From: Sphagnum compactum
Taxonomy: Eukaryota; Bryophyta; Sphagnopsida; Sphagnales
Direction of reading: 5' to 3'
Assembly (NCBI GenBank): GCA_965153455.1
Contig: OZ234493.1
Span: 17,784,213 to 17,848,212 of the forward strand
DNA: 64,000 nucleotides
The translations under genes and the position numbers were made by a program. The notes under the pieces were generated by a model. The model saw only the letters and a program-made list of their open reading frames with translations, was not told the origin of the DNA and made no database searches. Below, piece after piece: positions 22,539 to 35,000 of this stretch. How positions within the stretch are numbered: position 1 is the first letter of the stretch; every line of letters starts with the position of its first letter.

Positions 22539-25500
22539 CTACAATGACGGTATTAGAGACTTTGCAGTGACAGGAACAGACTTGGAGTTGGTGATGTAGG
22601 AGACAATGACGGTGATATCATCCATTTTGCCTCCATAGAACCTGAAACCTGCCTCTTGTGCTGCTGTGGAGAAAGGGGTTTGACGATTCCTGTCTTCAGC
22701 TCGCTCTCTTGCTAAAGCCACTAACTTTTGGGCTGTAAGCTGAGGGCCATGGCCTGCCCTTGTTGAACGGACTACCACTCCTGTCAATTCATTATCGTAC
22801 ACATTGTCAAACAGGCCATCTGTGCCTGCAACAATTACATCTCCAGCTGCCACTGGCAAGGAAAATACCTGCAGAGAGAGGAAGGAATCAGCAGTTCAGA
22901 AATCCTCACATAACCATGAAACTCAGTAGCAAAATACCAACAAAGGGGGGGGGTTACAAGGTACTCAATCCCAACTAAAATTATAACTGTTGTGCAAGTC
23001 TACTCATGTCTGCCACAAAAGACCCACCAGAAAGCTCTCACCAACAATTAGCTTATTGAGCAAAGTACCTCAGCAGCACTGGGGGGGTCACTTCCACCAC
23101 TTTCCAGTTGGAAGGGAATGTTAAACTGGTGCTGCTGCACAGGTGACTTGAAAACAGTGCGCCCATTTCTCATTAACAGAAAACCACTGTCACCAAGATT
23201 TGCTGCTTGCAACCCCTGTGTAACAATACAACCAGATGAACTTTCTGCAGAAAAACCTAACTCATGAGAAATCATCAATTCCTGTGCTTCCTTCTAGTAC
23301 CTGACCTCTCATTTCTTGCTTATATTTCCACAAACTTACAGTGAAATGCTTTTTCTTCACTTCATTACATATTAAGATTGTATCACAGCAATGTGGAAAG
23401 AAACTTGTGGCATGACCCCATACTGAGCTGGCCGATTATGGTCCACACACCAGCAGGTGAAAACTAAAGAAAGGTGCAGAAATACTCACATAATCAGAGA
23501 GTGCAAGAATACATGCAGTTGATGAACCCCGGCATTTTGTTTTTGAGTGAGCACGAGCCATGACACGTGCAGGATCAATGAAACCTTGTGGCTCCTGGCA
23601 AACAGCAATCATTGATTGTGTCATGAGCTCCCTTGCATATTCACCAGCATCAACTCCCATATCCGCCCAACCTCCGACACCATCAGCCACTCCTACTACT
23701 TGTTCACTGGAACAGATGAAATAGGCATCATCTCCTCCGGTCTTCACCTTTTTCGGATGCGGCAGACAGCAGGCACCTGAGAGAAGCTGAAGTGATGGAC
23801 TTTCTACTCTTGACCTGCCACAAGAACAGTCAAAATTATTCAGGAACGGCAGAGGCTTCAGGAGGATGTTGTTAAACTCATGGGCAGCTCCAAAGGACAT
23901 CTTTATGAGATTGCAGATGAAAATCCACAACATATGACAAGAATGAGTGTGGCCAAAACCTCACTAATGTCAATCACAAAGTGTAAGACCATCACTTTCA
24001 TTGTGTACAGCAGTGACAAACTGCCATGAATCCCCACTGATGTCATCAGCTTGTGACAGTGGGGAGTAGATAAGCATAAATGATCTGCAGAAAATTTCAG
24101 GCAAAGTATCATGCAAACATCTGTGTACTGAGCTACTGTTGCATTTCCAGAAGCAATGAGAAAGACTCAGTCATGATGTTGGAGAGCACTCAAGAGACAT
24201 AGCTAATCAAAGAGTCAATTGTATCATCAGTCAAACTACAGCAAGCTGTGAGGGTAGGCTTCAATGAAATGAAGCTTGTCCCTGTAAAAGCAAGCATCTA
24301 AGCCTAAAGCATAGAGAGGCCTACATACAGGGTAGGGGTTGGGACCTCCTGCACCCAGAGCATATCCTTTGAACACACACTCCAAAGCAGCTCTAAAGTA
24401 CACTACACGACTGTTTATCAGAAGGCTAGTCGCATAACACTAGAGATCAAGGGGCACATAGTCTTGACTCTGTGCTTCTACCGAGCACTGGCAATTTCAT
24501 TAACTTTTACTTGGGAGGTGTGTGATTGCAACACCGTGAAATTAGTGGGGGCACAAATGGCAGGGGGATGACAGTGGGTAAAAAAGCCTTTTTTCTGCCC
24601 ATGTTGTATTCCCCAGACAATTCATCAGCAGAAGATATTCACAGGTCTAATCATGTAATCAGCTTCCATATCCATAATCCATCAATTCTCAGCAACCAGG
24701 CTTCATGATGATAAGCACAAAACCATGTCTGGTCGTAATAAGAAGCAATGAGAACATTAAGAGTAGTGGAGGGAAAATATGATTTTAAAACTACTATTCT
24801 CTTTGGGAAAATATGTTTCTCATGCACCATACCCAAGATCTAGATACAGATGTTGGAAACTGACAACCATAGAAGTTTCAATTATATTCCTTTTGTTTTG
24901 ACACTCAGCTCACAAGAACATGATTTGAGTTGGGGGCAGGCAGATGTCATACTCCTTGGGCCCAACTGGAATTTCATCCTCGCCATTTTGATCAAGTGCC
25001 AAGCCCAAAGAAGAGAGGTTTGTCCTTGCAAAGCTTGCATACTTTCCAACTACAGGAGAAGTAGCTCCTGAGTGAAAGAAACGGAAGGGGATAGACTGGC
25101 TGAACACATTTTGAATTCCTTGTGCCCCTTGAATTGTGATCCTTTCGAAGACCCTGTCATCAATACACTACAAACTACTCAGAGAAGAAGGTTCACAACA
25201 AGCAATCAATATACAGTAGTAGCTGACAGTTTATTGTCAAGCTGCAGGAGAACTCCCTTTGAGATGACCTAGGAATATAGACTGCAGGAGCTGCCACCAC
25301 AATATCCTATGAATATGAAGAGATGCTAAGCCAAGAGACCATGGCTGGAAACAATAGATTGCTGGGAATAATGTGCCAGAATTCCATCAGGTACCTGCCA
25401 GTTTCCAATCTCTCTCCTTCCCCTGATATCTTCCTCCTGACAGTGAACTCATCAACGATGTTGGATATCTTTGCACTGTGGAGAATTCTCAATTCTTTCT

Positions 25501-26125
25501 TGGCTTCAAAGCTGATGACGCTAAGCTTGGAGCTTGCATCGAGATCTGTGACATTCTCTCTGGGTCCAAGCCTTTGTTCCTTCCATTCCTCCTGAGTCTC
25601 TTCTGCAGCTGTGCAGATGGCATGATCCTTACAAATGCTTTTCTCACAGTTCAGGTGTTCTCTCCAACTCTCTTGAGGCAACCGTGAGGTGGCGGTGCTC
25701 ACAGTCACATGCACTCCACCATCTAGAGAAGTCGGATACCCCCCACAGCTCTGTACCAAGGGGCCATGAATTGAAGGTGTGGAAATTACTCGAGAGAGAG
25801 CAGCTGTGGCTGAGAGTGCCTTCTTCTCTCTTGCATAATTTCCAGGACTGGCAGTCACAGGAGAATGATCTGCTGTGGAACCACGGCTGGTTGAGAAGAG
25901 TTTTGACAAAAAGGCTGAGACAGAAGGATGTCGGGAAGAAGGGGGCGAGGAAGAACCAGAGTGAGAATGCAAGGGAGATGAAGGTCTAGTGTTTCGGGGG
26001 GAGCTTGAACTTCCTTTCTCAAATACAGTCTTTAGTCTGCCTGCCTGCAGCAAATCAGCTTTGTACCCTCCTGAGCTTGGTCTCAAACTTGCTCTCAGCT
26101 TCCAGAAGTTGTGCAGCGATGGCAT
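22539..26125 (-). CDS. PP2C-type protein phosphatase (PPTC7-like)
   Basis: Metal-dependent Ser/Thr phosphatase. Four exons join in phase: 26125-25395, 23814-23490, 23215-23069 and 22868-22539, giving 510 residues; junctions read AG|GTACCT, TAT|GTGAGT and GAG|GTACTT. The start is the ATG at 26125. Residues 1-240 are Ser/Arg-rich and unconserved and may include an organelle-targeting segment (MPSLHNFWKLRASLRPSS). The phosphatase domain begins near 250: GGDDAYF (270-276), VADGVGGWAD (286-295), NLGDSG, AGTDGLFDN (415-423) and KMDDITVIV (482-490). These supply the expected metal-binding aspartates. The wording resembles the plant group related to animal PPTC7 (Arabidopsis PP2C55/PP2C80 type). Compartment and substrate are not shown by the sequence. 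Confidence 0.93.
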
Positions 26126-27480
26126 CTTTGAGGATATTCAAAGCAGCAGTCTCTGCTATGCAAATCTCTCTTTTACAGCAAACAAGATATTATCGTACGA
26201 GGTCTCGTATGAGACTCCATCCATACGAGCTTCCGGAAACTACAGCCTGCAAATCACTGAACCTTAGAGTTTATTTACAACAACAAAGAAGGTCGAGGAA
26301 AAATTCCCTAACACTACGGAAAGAGAAAAAGACCTTACAAGATACTTCCAGCAAAACCTGAACAAAGTTTCCCTACAAACATCACCGTCACAGTAAATAA
26401 GAACAGATCTACACGAAGCACTCAGAAAGGAGAGTTCGTGTTATCCTTGAAAATAACAGCAAGAACTGGCGCAATTCTCAACAACAGCGACTCACACCAG
26501 AACGACACTGACAACAATCGCACTCTGAAATCCTCCTCGCTCAGAACACACGTAGACAAAATTTGGCCCCCCGGGAGGACGGAGGGCGTACAAACAAACA
26601 AAAAAGAGGGCCTGGCAAGCCGGGATTACTGAGAATAGCAGATGACAGATCTGGAAAGATTCTTTAAAGAGAATAAAAGCATGATCTCAGGCAATAATTA
26701 TGATATTTTCGACAACAGTTCTTGCAGGGAACTCCGCCCGAAACGCGTGGGGAATGCAAAAGCAAGTTGCGAAGCACACATTGGTTCAAGAACGAACCCC
26801 CAAGAAAAGATAAAACTGGATTATTATTGTCCAGAAAGGAAGGAAGCAACGACGGCCAAAGATTCTTAACAGTATGTATATTTCAATAATGTCTTGATAC
26901 GAGACGAGACCGGAGCGTGACATACAAAAAGTCTATTGAACACAAGTAATGCGCATAAAAAAGGCACAAACAAAAAGGGAGAAACTCCACAGTGCAAATC
27001 GCGACGCAGCAAATCAAAACCTCTCTCTCTCTCTCTCTCTCTCTCTCATGTTACACTGAGAACTAAGAAAAGCTCTAACATCGAATCATTGCGTGAAACA
27101 CAAGCTTGCAACAAAACGGGACAAGAAGAAAGGCCGCAAAAGCAGAGTGCAACAAAACAAACAAAACTTCAAATTCTGCACAATAAGACAAAATAGAATA
27201 TCGATGTGAAGCTCACGAGACGCACAGGAGTCTCCGCAGGGAATCGTGGTGCGCGAAGAAGCGGAATTGCAGAGCATAGCGGCGACGAAATCGGCGACGC
27301 TCGCTCGCTGCCTGCGCGCACTTGGTCTCCTCTCTCCGTCCGTCCCTCCCTCCGTCTTGCGTGTTGCGGCGGCGGACTACACACGGACGGACGACGGGCG
27401 GGTAGGCCCTCTGACCCTGCTAACCACAGTCAACCGAAACCCATGGTCAAATAACAACCAGAAACGGTTTAAGTTACATC
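26126..27480 (-). promoter_or_regulatory. 5' leader and promoter region of the PP2C gene
   Basis: Upstream of the PP2C ATG lies about 1.3 kb of mixed composition that becomes clearly GC- and CpG-rich at 27200-27420, a likely transcription start region for the minus strand. A CT microsatellite occupies about 27022-27048. A 5' UTR intron is possible but no pair of sites is certain. No other coding gene is seen. Confidence 0.45.
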
Positions 27481-28715
27481 GTGTTACGGTTACAACATGG
27501 ATGGAAAATATTATCGTCGCATTTCATCCTTCGAACAGACTATCTTTCTATCTTCTTTTCTTTTCCCCTTTTTCTTTCTTTCTTTCTTTCTTTTGGAAGG
27601 TTATTTGTTGTTTTCCTCACACCCTTAAACTGCTATTAAACTAGGTATTCCTTTTCCAACGAATATTTTGCAACCTGGGTCTCCTTTGTCTGACTGGGGG
27701 CTTGAATTTCTTTAGAAGCTAACCCACTTTTTTTCTTTCTTTTTTCTTTTTTCTTTTTTGGTAGTGAAATGGTGGTCAAAGAAGCTTTCTAGGCAAAAAA
27801 AAGAAAAGAAAAGAAAAGAAAAGAAAGACAAGACCAAGGGTGAGAAGAAAAAATAAAATATACATTTGATGCTACTCATATCAAAGTATGGAATTGGGAA
27901 CATTAAAAAAAAAGCTAGCAATTATTTGAATTTACACACTAATAAGACAGAATTCTCAATACTTGATCCAAAACTTTGTTTGAAAAAACAATATGTCGAA
28001 AAAAAATAAAATGCACTACTTTCAAGTTCTAAAAATCATATCATATTTTACTCACTAGGTATATACCCTAGTACCTTGAGGCATGGTGACTTTGGCACAA
28101 ATTATATTATATTTAAAAAAATGCTCATATTTTCAAAAAATAGTTTACTCGAAGAAATTTTTTTCTCTAGAAAAAATGAAGAATATTATGGAATATTCTA
28201 ATTTTTGAAATGTAATCTTCTTCAAAAACTAATTAATTATTCATGAGACATGTGCTGAAGCTTCCCTTGTAGGACCAGACTAGGACCAGACTAATAGGAA
28301 TTTCTAGGACCAGACTGGTAGGAATTTCTAAAAAAAAAGTACCCAATACCAGTACCAAGACCAGGTGGTATGTTCAAAAGTCCATACCAGTCCATACCAA
28401 CTGGTATAAAGAGAATGTAGTTACCTTGGCAGCTTTCACACTAATTACATTATTTGTAAAACTGTTAAAAAAAATTTTAAAAGAAAAAAAAAATTTAAAG
28501 AGAAAAATTCGTGAAGGGAAAATAGAAAATCTTTTGAAATAATTAAATAATATTTTAATTTAAAAAATGGAAATTTCAAATTTAATTAACAAATTCGACA
28601 AGGATGTGTTGAAGCTGCCCCCCTGTACAATGGGCATGTGATTGGGTGCTCAATCCAACTGGTATAACAAGACAACTGCCGAAAGCACACCTGTCATGTT
28701 CACTGTGTACTTAGA
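27481..28715. other. AT-rich intergenic DNA
   Basis: Pyrimidine runs (TTTCTTTC near 27571-27593) and an AAAAG run (27796-27828) occur. A short tandem echo (TAGGACCAGACTA / GGAATTTCTAGGACCAGACT) lies at about 28270-28330. No gene is seen. Confidence 0.45.
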
Positions 28716-28718
28716 GCT

Positions 28719-28749
28719 GAGGAACTTTTCAGTTGTCGAAAAGTTCCTT
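28719..28749. repeat. Perfect hairpin GGAACTTTTC / GAAAAGTTCC
   Basis: A 10-bp perfect stem (28721-28730 with 28738-28747, extendable by one A-T pair) has a 7-base loop. A third copy of the arm, AGGAACTTTTCAG, follows at about 28763. Confidence 0.75.
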
Positions 28750-28816
28750 CTATTATCAGCGGAGGAACTTTTCAGATTTAGAATGTTCAGTAGCTGTGTT
28801 TTACGCAATGTAAAGT

Positions 28817-28905
28817 CCTCCCTCGAGGGAGGGCATTCTTGGAATCAGGGCCCACCTCAGCTCCAACTTGTGCGGGCCCCCTTTGTTCTCTGAGAATGCC
28901 CTCCC
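28817..28905. repeat. Palindrome and 79-bp inverted-repeat unit
   Basis: CCTCCCTCGAGGGAGG (28817-28832) is a perfect 16-bp palindrome. Overlapping it, GGGAGGGCATTCT (827-839) is the exact inverse of AGAATGCCCTCCC (893-905), and GGGCCC words lie inside both arms. It may be a tiny foldback element; no coding content. Confidence 0.75.
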
Positions 28906-31560
28906 TAACACTGTCTAACACTTCAAACATAGGGCTATACCCTAGTAGGGTAGAAAGTAACTCTAGAAGTGGTCAATTGGCTGACCTTCTAGGAAAGAAA
29001 ATGGAAAGAAAACAACCACCAACAAAAATTGTCTCTTTTCAACCAAGACCAAAAGAAGACTTGACTTCTATTTAAGTCTATAGTCCAAGTCTTTGTCACG
29101 TGAGTTTCTTTTCCTCCTTTTTCAAGGGAAGCATAATATGGACTAGGGAGCATAACATGGACTACTCGTGAGTTGAACTCCCAACCACTTGAAATTTAGA
29201 GCTACCAAATTTAGAGCTCATTTGGTAAACAATATGAAATTGCCCATTCATTGGCTTTAGTAGCCCAAAAGAGTAAGCCCGATGGATAGAGGGCAAAAGA
29301 AGAATTATGGAAACTCAAATATATCCCATGCAAAAATATAATCTTCAAAACAAAAATCCTCCAAAAAAAAAACCAAAATCCTTCAAGATATTGTAACCCT
29401 ATAACTAATCTCAATTTTCGACACAAGCCAAAATATCATCTTTCAAAAATCTTCATATAAAAATAGGCCTGTTACCTAGGGGCCAAAATCCATTAAGCTA
29501 TTGTACTCAATAATGGATCTAAACAACTTATCCTTGCCTTGGTATGCAACGCCAATAAATAGTAGGTAGTCTAATTTGAACCAAAATTCAAAACCTATGT
29601 GCCATGTAGTTAGGGAAAGCCCATTATTTTTCAAAATAAAATAGTTTATTCCAATACACCCAATATCACCCATATTAATTAAAAAAACCCTTAACAATAT
29701 TAGCCCAAAAAATCTGAAGAAGTGGGTTGGGCCCCATAAGACATATACCATTGAAATCAAATGCAATGAACGACTTTGTTCTTTTGGGGGGTGGGGGGGC
29801 ACAAATGGAGGAATCCATTGCACAAAGGACCAGAACACAATGAAGAACTTTGACCTTTCATGACTTCTATTGATTGAACCTATCAAAGCTTGAAAAGCCA
29901 AACTTGACGAATCTTTATTATTTATTAATAGCCAAAATGGAAAATGTGAACTCAACAATTATTATAATATTTTATGTCATTCACAATAATTATGAAATAT
30001 CATATGTTATTAATATTTCTAATATGAGGTGGCCATTAATAAAGTTATTTACAAAGTAATTTATGCCTTTGGGCCCTTTTTTTCACCCCAAAACCTTTTC
30101 TTCACCTCAAAGGGTTGTGCATGCAATTTTTTTTTTCGTAATTTTGTATTTATTGCATATTTCTAGGAATAGATTGATTTGGCAAAATATTTTTATTTCT
30201 TTATTTATCTTAGTTGTATATGAAGGTTGGGGCGTGTTTGTGCAACACCTTCTAACCATTGAAAGATGGATGGATATGAAAATAAATAATTAATTTTGCG
30301 ACCATTACTTGAAGATGATGTCATTCTTATAAGAGAAAAAATATTTGGATGTTTACACTGACAAAAATAGACGACTTCTTTTATCAATGTGGTAACATAG
30401 CATGGTCAGCAAAAGGTTTTAATTTTTTTTTCATTATATGTTCATTTTGGAGGTAGAGGATACTTTTTTTTTATTATACGTCCATTTTATAGGTAGAGGG
30501 TATCAATGGCTTTTCAGAGAGTTCAAGTAGTCATTATCTTGCATTGGGTAATTGTGATAGCAAGAGAGGCCTCTTCTATGCTTGATGTCCTTCAAGGTTT
30601 TTGGTTCATTGCCTTGCACGACTTGCTTCATGCTACTAATGAGGGGTTCAGGTCCTAAGTTTTGTGTTTTCTCTTCTTAAGGCTCCTCCTTGTGGGTCCT
30701 GCACTTTCGGGTGTGATCTTTTGTTTGGACTTCAATCCTTTCTTTTTTCTTCTTTTGTTCCCTTGTTGAGTGTTTTTTCTTTATTTATCTATTTCTAACT
30801 CAACTATCCATTGTGGTCACGAAGAAGGCCTTCTTTTGATGTCGGATTGGATTCACTAGGTACATTTTTCAGTACTCCATGTACCTATTGGATAATGAAA
30901 ATCATGGTGGATGAAATTCATGCATGCTACAACAACTACCTATTAGCCCCCAGTCCTTTTCTTGGAGTGATTTTTAACAACCATTTTCTTTCTAACTTCG
31001 ATTCACAACATTCACATTAGGCACATTCACCAAACCAGTGTTTTTTTTTTTTTTGGTGGCAAAATTTCGTCATTTTTTGACAAAGAAATTGAGAATATTT
31101 TGGATTTGTTTCCCCTAGTGTAAATTCAATTAATTTTACTAAATTTTTGGGCTACATTTTGCCAAAATTTTGATACCAAAAAAATGAAAAGAAAAACGCT
31201 ATTCATCACCCTTGAGTTTTTCGGTTGTTTACCTCTCTATAAATCACAAAGTGAGTTTCATCCATTATTATTATTTTATTATTTATGGTGAGTTTCTCAT
31301 AATTTCTCATATGTCTAAATAAATAAATAAATAAAGAGAGTGACTTGTCGGATGTATTCACATTTTGTGACCATAAGCTTCCCAATCAGGGTGATTTTAT
31401 TTTATTTATTTTTTTATTGCACCAATTTTGGCCACTTGGTGAAAAATAAAATGGCAGCGCGTATCCACAAAGAATGCTTTTGGAACAAATGGCCCAAAGT
31501 TGCCATATTTTGAGGGGAAAAAAAAAACGGAAATCATCATGTTGGCAAAACCATGTCATT
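28906..31560. other. AT-rich intergenic DNA, no recognised gene
   Basis: One minus-strand frame stays open across about 29476-29958 (160 residues), but the peptide is hydrophobic, AT-driven and matches nothing I recognise. A partly repeated TTTTTTATTATACG/TGTCCATTTT segment lies near 30430-30500. No RNA gene is seen. Confidence 0.4.
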
Positions 31561-31562
31561 CT

Positions 31563-32030
31563 TTTGCTTTGATGGCCCTTCGCATACATGCTTAGTTGGC
31601 AAACTCCATGCCATTCTTTTACTTCGATTGACCTCTGGGTTATGCTTAGTTGGGAATTATTATGCTTCCGTTATTGACCTTTGGGCCATACTTAGGTGGC
31701 GAACTTTGTCCTCGTGCACTTTTTCTTTCCGTAGACCCAACAACGCACTCTTAGGGTTTTGCGCTTTCGAAGCTTCGCGCTCCGCTTCTTTTGAATCCCC
31801 GTTTTTCATTCGATTGACCTCTGGGTTATGCTTAGTTGGCAATCATTACTGTATTCTTCCATTGGCCTTTGGGTCATGCTTAGGTGGCAGACTTTGTCCT
31901 CGTGCCCTTTTTCTTTCGGGTAGAACCAAAAGCGCACTTTTAGGGTTGGCGCTATCAAACATTCGCTCTTTTTAAGGGTTTGGCGCTCTCACAACTTCGC
32001 GCTTCGCTTCTTTTGAATCCCCGATTCCTG
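31563..32030. repeat. ~189-bp tandem duplication directly upstream of XPF
   Basis: Two long copies start at about 31621 and 31810. Each begins TTCGATTGACCTCTGGGTTA followed by TGCTTAGTTGG and contains TTAGGTGGC, CTTTGTCCTCGTGC and TTAGGGTT. Each ends in CGCTTCTTTTGAATCCCCG. A third, partial copy begins near 31563 (GATGGCCCTTCGCATACATG then CTTAGTTGGC). The second copy ends about 40 bases before the XPF start codon, so the duplication very probably covers promoter or 5' UTR sequence. Confidence 0.85.
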
Positions 32031-32070
32031 CGGGGGAGGGAGGGAGAGAGGGAGAGAGCGGATTGTGGCC

Positions 32071-35000
32071 ATGTTGGGATTTCACGAGAAAATAGTGAGT
32101 GAACTTGTGGAGGGAGATGGTGTCACGGTTCTGGCTGCGGGTCTAGGATTAGTGAAGGTTTTGGCGGCTTTGCTGCGACGTCACGCGCAAGAGAAAGGTC
32201 GTGAACTCGTTTTGCTGCTTTCCACCTCGAAAGCACAGCGACAGGCATTGCGGGAAGAGCTTCTGGGTCAGGATGATGCAGTTGCTGCTTTGCCAATGGA
32301 GATTAACAACGAGTATACCAGCTCGGAACGCATGCAATTCTACGCAAACGGTGGTGCTTTTTTTGTCACCTCTCGGATTCTGATTGTCGATATGTTGAAT
32401 GAGCGCGTGCCTCTGACTAAAGTGGCGGGTGTTGTCGTCAATGACGTGCATAGACTGTCGGAGTCATGTGCGGAAGCTTTCATTGTGAGGCTTTTTCGGT
32501 GTTCCAATAGTTAGGGTTTGTTCGGGGTTTCTCTGATAAACCTCAGGCCATGGTGTCTGGATTCTCAAAAACGGAGAGGGTTATGAAGTCCTTGTTTGTG
32601 AAGCGGTTGTACCTGTGGCCACGGTTTCATATGTCTGTCAGTCATGCTCTCGAGGAGACACCCCCTGAAGTGGTCGACATTCGGATGCCGTTGACTTTCG
32701 CCATGGCAGGAATCCAGAATGCCATCATCGAGGTCATGGATGCATGCCTCGAGGAGTTGCGAAGGACGAACAAAGTGGATGTCGAGGACCTGACTATTGA
32801 GAATGGCCTCTTCAAATCCTTTGATGAGCTCATCAGACGGCAGCTGGATCCAATGTGGCACACGGTGGGTCGGAAAACAAAACAATTGGTCAAGGATATT
32901 AAAACCCTGAGGAAGCTGTTGAAGTATCTTCTAAGGTATGATGCTATCATGTTCCTGAAATACTTGGATACTTTGAGAGCTTCTGAGGGTGTAAGATCGG
33001 TGTGGATTTTTGCAAATCCAACACATAAAATCTTTGAGCTTGCAAAGAGACGAGTGTATCAACTGATCAGAACTGACGGGACACCAATTGGGCAAGAAAA
33101 ACACACTCAAACAGGAATGGACTGGGGAAAAGCAAAGCGGAAATTCTTCGATAGCAGGTTCAACCAGGAACAACCTTTGAATAACAACTCTGATACAATC
33201 TGCTCTTCAGATTATTCAGGCAGCAAAGATGCAATTGAGCTTTCTCAGTACGCAGCAGCTCAGGCTGCAAACAAGAGGATGAGAATTGATGAGAGTCCAG
33301 GGATGGGTGCATCGGTTGTTTTAAAAGAAGGAGAATTGATTGGTGGTTCAAGTGATAAGCAAGGTTTGAATCCAAATAGAGCAGACAAGAAACTCCATGA
33401 AACTGTTCCAAGAGTTGGGCTTGAAGTGGTTGTTGAGGAGATGCCAAAGTGGAAGGTTCTCCGGGTACATTCCTCACCATATGCTACTGTGCTTTCTGCT
33501 GGTGATGATGAGAAATTTCTGTCTGTTGGGAGGATGGCTTCTGAGAGTCGATGAATCTTGTTGTTGGTGACCAATTTTATGCCCTGATTTGGGTTTTACC
33601 ATCACATTATTTGAGCCTCTTTTGATGCCTCATATGAGTGAATAGAGTTATCTGACAAAGCTATTTTGGTGATGGTGGCAGGAAGTTTTGGAAGAGATAC
33701 AGGAGGAGTGGCAAAGCTTAAAGCCAGAGCAGTCACAGAATGCTTGGGGAGAAGGGGGGCCTTCAGTTTTAGTGGCTTGTAAGGATGACCACACATGCAT
33801 CCAATTGCAGGAAGTTCTCATGCATGGACCTTGGAAAGTAACATTCTTCACATTTAACTGGTTCTTTTCAGTCCACCTCTTTTAATGATCCTCTTCTGAA
33901 GCGCATTGTTTTCCGGTTTTCTTGACAAATTTGCAGTGGAAAAATACCAATTTGGGGTTAGGATACTAGTGTTACATGTATGGGAGGAGATTGATATTCA
34001 GATGACATGTTCCACCTGCAGTTGATGCAAGATGAATGGACAAAGTATCTGTTGAGTAAATCAGAGCTTCATGGAATGGGAACCTGCAACAAAAGCAAGT
34101 CAGCAGGGTGTAGAGGAGGAAGGTCTGTGATTGGAGGAAGAGTTTCAAGAGTACCCTGGGAGGGTGAGAAGGATCAATCTTTGGTGCTAAGTAAGCAGAG
34201 GCAGGAGCAAGATGCTATACTTGTAGCTGCTGCAGAAGTAGCCTCCCTTAACAGGGAGGTGATTACTGTTGGAGTGGATGTTTTGTGTACTAGAGAGTCA
34301 GAGACACGAGGAAGAGGGAGAGGGAAGTCAAAACCCAGAGATGCTACTCTTCAAGCATGCTTGAAAAATGGTAGATTGTTGAAATACCTTCTGACTTTAA
34401 GAACTGAGAAGTTTCTATGTGTTATCATTCTTGGAGTTCTCACTAGAAGGTTCCTCAGTGTGTATGTAGTAAGGTTTCTTCTGCAGTTATAGCCATTTTA
34501 CCATTGGGAGATTGAACTAGTTCATGAAGATGTTTCACCACCATAGTTCCTGTTCCCAACTGAGCAACACTGGTTGGCCTATTGACTTGTCATCTAAACA
34601 ATGTTGACAGTCAAGCTTCTCTCTACTTAAGCCACTGACAGCATGTGTGTTGCGCTAGCAAGGGAGGGGAGCAGGTTGCAGACAATGCGTTTCACATGTT
34701 CAAGCCAAGGATGACACATTCCCATCATCTGGAAAGGGTAGCATAAGGATAACTGAATCAGCAGTTGAAAATCAGGACACTTTGGATGTTGGGGTTTACA
34801 ATCTGGATCCTCGAGTCCCAGAGATGGATGTTCTGAAGAATGCTGATGAGGATACAGGCTTGGATGAAGAGGACAGGATTACTAAGCCCATACCCCCAGT
34901 GCACTTTTATCCTCTAGAAAGTGAGCAACGCATTTTGGAGGTTGTAAGGCCAGTGTATGTGATTGTATATGATCCTGACATGAGTTTTGTGAGAGAGATG

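Noticed and set aside
29476-29958. 160-residue minus-strand open frame
   Set aside because: Hydrophobic AT-driven peptide without family resemblance, splice context or GC rise; insufficient to call a gene.
31553-31975. 140-residue plus-strand frame upstream of XPF
   Set aside because: It is the translated tandem duplication in the XPF promoter region; the repeated peptide simply reflects the DNA repeat.
32478-32511. A 26-nt GT-AG intron explaining the XPF frame change
   Set aside because: Too short for plant splicing and it would delete conserved residues; a one-base indel is simpler.
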